A stretch of 64,000 nucleotides of DNA from CAZQRW01 sp964596115 (lineage in GTDB: Bacteria > Hydrothermota > UBA3072 > B12-G15), in NCBI GenBank assembly GCA_964596115.1, contig CAZQRW010000003.1, positions 10,486-74,485 on the forward strand. The letters are read 5' to 3'. Position 1 is the stretch's first letter; every line of letters starts with the position of its first letter. Positions 59,365 through 64,000 of the stretch are shown piece after piece. Made by a program: the position numbers and the translations under genes. The notes beneath the pieces were generated by a model. That model saw nothing but the letters and a program-made list of their open reading frames with translations, was not told the origin of the DNA and did not search any database.

Positions 59365-60780
59365 TCACTTTTTAGTAAAGATAACCATCTTTACCTCAGA
59401 CATTTCCTCAATGGCAAACCTCAATCCTTCCCTTCCGATACCAGAGTGTTTATATCCACCAAAGGGCATATAATCTACCCGAAAATCAGTGGAATCATTG
59501 ATTAGTACACCGCCAAATTTGAGCCTCTTAGCTGCTTCAAGTGCCCTGTCCACATCCTGGGTAAATATTGCCGCATGAAGACCATACTCTGAATCGTTTG
59601 CTCCGTTAATTCCTTCGTCCAGTGTGTCTATCCTGAAAAAGGAAACAACGGGACCAAATACCTCTTTAGAAACAACCTTTGCCTCCCTTGGTGGATTCTC
59701 TAAAGCAGTAGGCCAGTAGAAATTTCCTTCCCTTTTGGCACCACAGAGGACCTTTGCACCCATATCGACGGCTTCTTTAACCCAGGATTCAACCCTATTT
59801 GCTTCTTCCTTAGTAATCATTGGTCCCATATCTGTAGATTCATTAAGTTTTTTTCCAACATTGTAATTTTTGGTCATCTCTACAAATCCATCTACAAATT
59901 TATCATACACATCTTTATGGATGTATACCCTTTGAACCCCTATACAATTTTGTCCTGCAGCCCAGAATGAACCTGAAACAATGGAAGGTATAGCTCTTTC
60001 CAAATCAGCATCATCAAGTACGATCACAGCGGACGAAGATCCAAGCTCCATAAATATTTTCTTTAGGCCAGCATTTTTTGTTATCGTTTCTCCAGCTTCA
60101 ACACCACCCGTAAAAGCGACAACCCTCGGAATAGGATTCGACACAAGAGAATCTCCGATTTCAGAAGATTTGCCTGTAATGATAGATATTGCCTTTTCAG
60201 GAAGTCCAGCCTCCAGAAAAACTTCCCCCATTTTTATTGCTGATAGTGGCGTAAGATACGTTGGCTTTAATACGAGGGCATTTCCTGCTGCTATGGCTGG
60301 CGATGACTTATGAGCAACCATATTTAGAGGGTCGTTGTAGGGAGTTATTGCGAGTACTACGCCAACAGGCTCTCTTACCCAATATCCAAATCTATTGAGA
60401 CTTCTAAAATCGCCGTCCATAGGGATTACTTCACCATAAATTCTTTTTGCTTCTTCTGCAGCATAGGTTACAGTATTTATAGCCCTTTTCACCTCAAGTC
60501 TTGCTTCCTTGATGGTTTTAATACCTTCCATGGCAATCGTTTTTGCAAACTCTTCTAACCTTGAATTGATGATTTCTGCTGCTTTGAGAAGTATGCTATA
60601 CCTATCATAGGCAGAAAGTTTCTCCATTTCTACTGCGCCCTCTTTTGCAATATTGAAGGCGGTTTCTACATCGTTGTTATCAGCTGAAGGAACAGTGTCA
60701 ATTACGCTTTCGTCTTCAGGATTCAATACGTTTATTTTTTTCTCTTTGTCTACAAATTTCCCACCTATTATCATTTTCAT
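59365..60780 (-). CDS. NAD(P)-dependent aldehyde dehydrogenase
   Basis: A 471-residue ALDH-superfamily enzyme oxidising an aldehyde to an acid. Catalytic C279 is in AAGQNCIGVQR, general base E245 in MELGSSSAVIV (the usual ELGG is ELGS), oxyanion N149 in TPYNDPLNMVAHK, and K172 in LVLKPTYLTPLS. Phe of the late motif is PFGGYKHSGIGREG. The PLNMVAHK segment is typical of the branch with lactaldehyde, phosphonoacetaldehyde and non-phosphorylating glyceraldehyde-3-phosphate dehydrogenases, so the substrate is open. It begins 2 nt after hom stops; GGAG precedes ATG 60780. Confidence 0.88.
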   Translation of the reverse strand: MKMIIGGKFVDKEKKINVLNPEDESVIDTVPSADNNDVETAFNIAKEGAVEMEKLSAYDRYSILLKAAEIINSRLEEFAKTIAMEGIKTIKEARLEVKRAINTVTYAAEEAKRIYGEVIPMDGDFRSLNRFGYWVREPVGVVLAITPYNDPLNMVAHKSSPAIAAGNALVLKPTYLTPLSAIKMGEVFLEAGLPEKAISIITGKSSEIGDSLVSNPIPRVVAFTGGVEAGETITKNAGLKKIFMELGSSSAVIVLDDADLERAIPSIVSGSFWAAGQNCIGVQRVYIHKDVYDKFVDGFVEMTKNYNVGKKLNESTDMGPMITKEEANRVESWVKEAVDMGAKVLCGAKREGNFYWPTALENPPREAKVVSKEVFGPVVSFFRIDTLDEGINGANDSEYGLHAAIFTQDVDRALEAAKRLKFGGVLINDSTDFRVDYMPFGGYKHSGIGREGLRFAIEEMSEVKMVIFTKK

Positions 60781-60782
60781 AA

Positions 60783-61814
60783 TTACTCCTTTTTAGTAAA
60801 AATGTGAATAAAATCAGTTAAAAGTGAAAAACCCGTTTCTTTTCTACCTGCACCAGGACCAATAATGGAGACTTCCCCTAAGGTGTCTGTCTTAAATACA
60901 AGGGCGTTTAACACACCATTGACATTTGCAAGTAATTCTCCACCGTCAATTTCTTCAGGGGAAACCTTTGCGTTAATAATCCCGTTTTCCTTAGCAATGC
61001 TTGCAATTAGCTTTATTACCTTTCCTCTTTCTTTTGCTTTGTCTATGTCACTCTTACCAATGTTTGTGATGCCCTCCCTTTTAACATCTTCTACCCGTAT
61101 TTCCCCACCCATCACTACATTTGATAATATAACTGTTTTAGCTACTGCATCCCAGCCTTCTACATCAGCAGTTGGGTCTGTCTCAGCATAACCAAGCTGT
61201 TGTGCTATCTTCAATGCCTCTTCATATGCCTTACCTTTTGACATCTCGGTGAGAATAAAATTGGTAGTACCATTTAAAATTCCTCTAATCTCCTGAACGT
61301 GTGCTCCAGCAAGGGATTCCAGAGAAAGGTTTAAAGCGGGTGTTCCGCTCAGAACTGTCCCCTCAAACCTGAAACTCACACCATTTTCTTTTGCCAGCTG
61401 TTTTAGTTTACTGTAGGCGAGGGCAACAGGACCTTTGTTAGTACTTATCACATGTTTTTTTAGGGATAGGGCCTTTCGAATATGCGTTAATCCTGGGTTA
61501 CCATCCTTTAGATTTGTTGGAGTGGCTTCAACAATGACATCTGCATTTGACTCCTCAATTGTTTTAACGCTATCCCATCCCTTATTGGTACAGGGATAAT
61601 CCTGTAATGAACCTTTTTCTTTGAGAAGTAAAAAGACCTTGTTTAGATCAAGGCCTTCAGGGTCATAGATACTTCCTTTGATGGGATCTGAGATAGCAAC
61701 GACAGAGAATGAAATTCCGTACTTCTTGCTGAGGTAGTCTTTCTTTCCATTTAATAATTCAACGAAACCTTGCCCTACAGTTCCAAAGCCAATAGAGGCA
61801 ATCTTTACATTCAT
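60783..61814 (-). CDS. hom: Homoserine dehydrogenase (no ACT domain)
   Basis: Reduces aspartate semialdehyde to homoserine (or the reverse). The 343-residue protein has the nucleotide loop ASIGFGTVGQGFVELL, STNKGPVALAY, GTVLSGTPALN, IRGILNGTTNFIL, and GYAETDPTADVEGWDAVAK, with the catalytic Lys region ILSNVVMGG. The regulatory ACT domain found in longer enzymes is absent. ATG 61814 follows GGAGGTAGA; the frame is open upstream to 61865, but that lies in the promoter. It heads the unit with ALDH, NSS and cyclase 2, an unusual place for a biosynthetic enzyme. Confidence 0.9.
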   Translation of the reverse strand: MNVKIASIGFGTVGQGFVELLNGKKDYLSKKYGISFSVVAISDPIKGSIYDPEGLDLNKVFLLLKEKGSLQDYPCTNKGWDSVKTIEESNADVIVEATPTNLKDGNPGLTHIRKALSLKKHVISTNKGPVALAYSKLKQLAKENGVSFRFEGTVLSGTPALNLSLESLAGAHVQEIRGILNGTTNFILTEMSKGKAYEEALKIAQQLGYAETDPTADVEGWDAVAKTVILSNVVMGGEIRVEDVKREGITNIGKSDIDKAKERGKVIKLIASIAKENGIINAKVSPEEIDGGELLANVNGVLNALVFKTDTLGEVSIIGPGAGRKETGFSLLTDFIHIFTKKE

Positions 61815-61836
61815 TCTACCTCCTTTATTTTTGGAG

Positions 61837-61865
61837 ATTTTAGATAAAAAAGAAAAATTTGTCAA
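61837..61865 (-). promoter_or_regulatory. Promoter of the hom-ALDH-NSS-metS-cyclase unit
   Basis: Minus strand TTGACA (61860-61865), 17-nt A/T spacer, TAAAAT (61837-61842); start expected near 61830, 16 nt before ATG 61814, with GGAGGTAGA between. Confidence 0.75.
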
Positions 61866-62025
61866 GGGTTTTTTTTAAGTCTGTAACCTCCCCAATAATT
61901 GTAAATAATATTGGAATTTGTTTAGATTTTTAGACAAAAGTAAATATTTTTTTATAAATAGATAGAGCAAAAAATTATAATAGAATAGTTGGATTATTAG
62001 CCTTCTTTATGAGAAATTAGATTAT

Positions 62026-62946
62026 TTATATTTCCACAAGTCCTTTATTACTCCATTGTGTAGAGACAATTAAAGGATGGATTCCAACCTTTGAAAAGTG
62101 TGACTTTATCATTTTTATAATTATCTGACGATTCTCTTCTTTACAGATCGTAAAGATTGACGAACCACCGCCGCTTATATTGACCCCCAGAGCATTTGCC
62201 TTCAGCAAATCTGACTTAAGGGTATAATACCCTGGTATGAGTGTTGCCCTTGCAGGTTCTGATATAATGTCCCAATTTATGGCTTTACCGATGAGCTCAA
62301 GATCACCTTTAATTATACCAATCACTAATTGAGAGGCTGCTGTTATCTGTTTTTTTAAATCCTCAAGCCTATAATTTTTTGCTATTAAGGGTCTTGTTGT
62401 TTGGGTCGATTTTTTAATTCCTGTAATTACAACGGGAACGGAAGGCACATCCAATCTAATAAAATCAAGGGGATTATGATTCTTAATGAGGACAAAACCT
62501 CCAAGTAAAGAACCGGCTACATTATCTGCATGTGGACTTCCCCCAGTAATAACTTCTGCTTGACTTGCGATTTCTATCATTTTGGAGGCTGAAAGACCCA
62601 AGGAGTACAATTTGCTTATTCCGTATACTGCTCCTATTGCAGATGCCCCTGAAGTTCCCAGTCCTGCCCCGGGAAGAATACCCTTTTTTATGTTTATAAT
62701 GAGTCCATTTTTAATATCAAATAAGTTCATTAGATTTTTTGCCGCTATCCCTGCTGTATTTTTTTCAATCTCTACAGGGATAGCATAGTTATCATCAGGG
62801 TAAGATACATGTAAACTAATACCCTCTTTTTGAGATTTTTTGATTTCTATCTCATCGAAGAGATTTTTAAGTGAAACTGCAAAAATATCAAATCCAGGTC
62901 CTACATTTGCTGTTGTAGCAGGAACCCTAAGCTTTATACTTTCCAA
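62026..62946 (-). CDS. thrB: Homoserine kinase
   Basis: Phosphorylates homoserine on the way to threonine. The 306-residue GHMP kinase has VPATTANVGPGFD at the N-terminus, the ATP loop KKGILPGAGLGTSGASAIGAVYG, SPHADNVAGSLLGG and the late VNISGGGSSIFTI. Its start overlaps the DapA-like gene by 20 nt, so the two are co-transcribed. Threonine synthase is not in the window. Some GHMP relatives act on other alcohols, but the motifs fit ThrB best. Confidence 0.9.
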   Translation of the reverse strand: MESIKLRVPATTANVGPGFDIFAVSLKNLFDEIEIKKSQKEGISLHVSYPDDNYAIPVEIEKNTAGIAAKNLMNLFDIKNGLIINIKKGILPGAGLGTSGASAIGAVYGISKLYSLGLSASKMIEIASQAEVITGGSPHADNVAGSLLGGFVLIKNHNPLDFIRLDVPSVPVVITGIKKSTQTTRPLIAKNYRLEDLKKQITAASQLVIGIIKGDLELIGKAINWDIISEPARATLIPGYYTLKSDLLKANALGVNISGGGSSIFTICKEENRQIIIKMIKSHFSKVGIHPLIVSTQWSNKGLVEI

Positions 62947-63820
62947 ACAATCCTTTCTCTTTAAGTATTTTTTCTAATGCCTCTCTATTTTTTTTACTTA
63001 ACCTTGTTAAAGGGATACGCACTGGTCCTGCTGGAAGCCCCATTTGATTCATTGCTTCTTTTACACCCATCGGATTTGTTTCCCAGCGAAGGGCCTCAAA
63101 AAGGTACATATAATCAAAATGCAGTTTCTCTGCTTCTTCTTTTTTGCCGCTAAAATATAGATCAACTATACTTTTCATTACTTTGGGGACTACATTTCCA
63201 GCAACTGCAAAATTACCCATTCCTCCAATACAGAGTAGGGGATAGAGCGTTGTATCTTTTCCTGTGAATACACTAAAATTTTTGTCCTTTGTTAGAAGAA
63301 TGATTTTTAGAAGATGGTCGATATTTTTTACGCCTTCCTTTATTCCTATTATATTTGGGTGTTCTGCTAATTCAGCTATGGATTCTGCTGATAGGACAAC
63401 TCCCACTCTTTTTAGATCGTCATGGAGAATGAGGGGAATTTCAGATGCATCTGCTGCCCTTTTAAAGAATTCTATCATTCCTTGTTGCGTTGGCATCACA
63501 AGAAATGGGGTGTAGACAGAAATATAATCACAACCAAGTTTCCCATATAACTTTACTCTTTCAATTACTTTTGCTACACTGTTAGCACAAGTGTCAGGAA
63601 TTAATAAGGTCTTATTGCCTATTTCATCCTTCAAAATCTCAATTACCCTTGCGACTTCACTATCTGTAAGAGAGGGATTCTCACCTGTTACCCCAAGGGG
63701 AGAGATACCATGAACTCCTGCATCTAATTGAAATTTTGCCAGCTTTCTCAGGCCCTCTTCATCCAATGAGCCATCATCCTTAAATGGTGTTGCAAGCAAT
63801 GTAAACGAACCCTTTAGCAT
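62927..63820 (-). CDS. DapA/NAL-superfamily aldolase lacking the DHDPS catalytic triad
   Basis: A 297-residue class I aldolase barrel in the dihydrodipicolinate synthase / N-acetylneuraminate lyase family. The Schiff-base lysine is present, K161 in IIGIKEG, and R138 is kept. Numbering matches E. coli DapA, and the three triad positions are all changed: T44 is V44 (GVTGEN), Y107 is L107 (VYTPFLVMPT), and Y133 is H133 (LILHDDLKR). It therefore probably does not make dihydrodipicolinate and may split or form another pyruvate-derived keto acid. ATG 63820 follows GGGAGGA. It overlaps thrB by 20 nt. Confidence 0.85.
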   Translation of the reverse strand: MLKGSFTLLATPFKDDGSLDEEGLRKLAKFQLDAGVHGISPLGVTGENPSLTDSEVARVIEILKDEIGNKTLLIPDTCANSVAKVIERVKLYGKLGCDYISVYTPFLVMPTQQGMIEFFKRAADASEIPLILHDDLKRVGVVLSAESIAELAEHPNIIGIKEGVKNIDHLLKIILLTKDKNFSVFTGKDTTLYPLLCIGGMGNFAVAGNVVPKVMKSIVDLYFSGKKEEAEKLHFDYMYLFEALRWETNPMGVKEAMNQMGLPAGPVRIPLTRLSKKNREALEKILKEKGLFGKYKA

Positions 63821-63849
63821 ATTTTCCTCCCAGATTTTGTTTTTCTGGA

Positions 63850-63877
63850 ATAATAGAATTATTTTAACTTTTGTCAA
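63850..63877 (-). promoter_or_regulatory. Promoter of the DapA-like gene and thrB
   Basis: Minus strand TTGACA (63872-63877), 16-nt spacer, TATTAT (63850-63855); leadered, with GGGAGGA before ATG 63820. Confidence 0.65.
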
Positions 63878-63886
63878 GGTGACGAT

Positions 63887-63943
63887 TTGCCTCATTAAAA
63901 ATCAACATGAAATATAATATGTTGCCTCATTTAAAAATCAACA
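63887..63943 (+). repeat. Pair of direct repeats between divergent genes
   Basis: TTGCCTCATTAAAAATCAAC begins at 63887 and recurs at 63922 with one extra T in the T-run. The period is 35 bp. The pair lies between the -35 box of the DapA-like gene and the gene starting at 63983, a likely operator position. Confidence 0.65.
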
Positions 63944-63982
63944 CCAAAATAGTAAAATATATCTCCAGAAAAGGAGGTATAA

Positions 63983-64000
63983 ATGGGGTTAAAGATGAGT
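63983..64000 (+). CDS. Start of a further gene, truncated by the window
   Basis: A strong AAAAGGAGGTATAA precedes ATG 63983, and six codons (MGLKMS) follow to the window edge. Nothing can be said about the product. It is divergent from the DapA-like gene and shares the direct-repeat intergenic region. Confidence 0.5.

Overview
The window is AT-rich bacterial chromosome that is almost entirely coding. It carries a complete Kdo (LPS inner core) supply operon, a predicted outer-membrane porin, a TatA component, biotin-dependent carboxylase subunits, NAD(H)-sensing Rex, and two large secreted peptidases with C-terminal modules resembling type IX secretion sorting domains. Together these indicate a diderm (Gram-negative) anaerobe of the FCB type, probably an uncultured lineage such as candidate WOR-3 or a relative; this placement is inferred from gene content only. 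A C-terminally extended TrmB, as in thermophiles such as Aquifex, hints at growth at elevated temperature.

Layout. 1-8.6 kb: tail of rex, an MFS transporter and methyltransferase, a secreted M14 carboxypeptidase, trmB-DUF763-GNAT, and an orphan tandem-domain microcompartment shell protein with acpS. 8.6-11.2 kb: mazG and a complete IS1380-type element with 18-bp inverted repeats and a 5-bp target duplication, inserted just upstream of the initiator tRNA promoter. 11.2-25.4 kb: initiator tRNA, then a long + strand operon: DUF218, archease, cmk-plsC-ispH-rpsA, kdsB, C25 gingipain-like peptidase, pyrG, kdsA-kdsC-kdsD, ecfT, truA. 25.4-35.6 kb: hsp20, a PtsN-like EIIA, a GHL10 protein, nucleotide-sugar genes, tatA with a Tat substrate, and a phosphomannomutase - small protein - DUF362 ferredoxin - GAF/HD-GYP operon.

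35.9-54.2 kb: one apparent 18-kb + strand transcription unit. It opens with accB-pilT-accC-thiE and continues with an MglA-type GTPase, a protein with two DnaA-like AAA+ modules, a DUF4388/TPR protein, CheR, CheD, CheB, a TPR protein, an ExeA-like ATPase, CheW, a six-TM chemoreceptor without an extracytoplasmic domain, and a second divergent CheW. It ends in cinA-thpR-membrane protein-recA-recX. The middle section is the best candidate for an undescribed system: a chemosensory-like module built around MglA and AAA+ ATPases, with no CheA or free-standing CheY in the window.

54.4-63.8 kb (- strand): a second candidate system. A porin and two exported paralogous cyclase-family hydrolases lie beside an NSS amino-acid transporter with its 31-residue MetS-like subunit, an aldehyde dehydrogenase, homoserine dehydrogenase, homoserine kinase, and a DapA-family aldolase that lacks all three residues of the DHDPS catalytic triad.

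Expression signals stand out. Many promoters match TTGACA-N16-TATAAT. In at least six cases the -10 box lies only 5-7 nt before the ATG, predicting leaderless mRNAs. The DUF218 gene starts 5 nt after the initiator tRNA. ecfT and thiE have conserved N-termini in frame but no ATG, GTG or TTG to start them.
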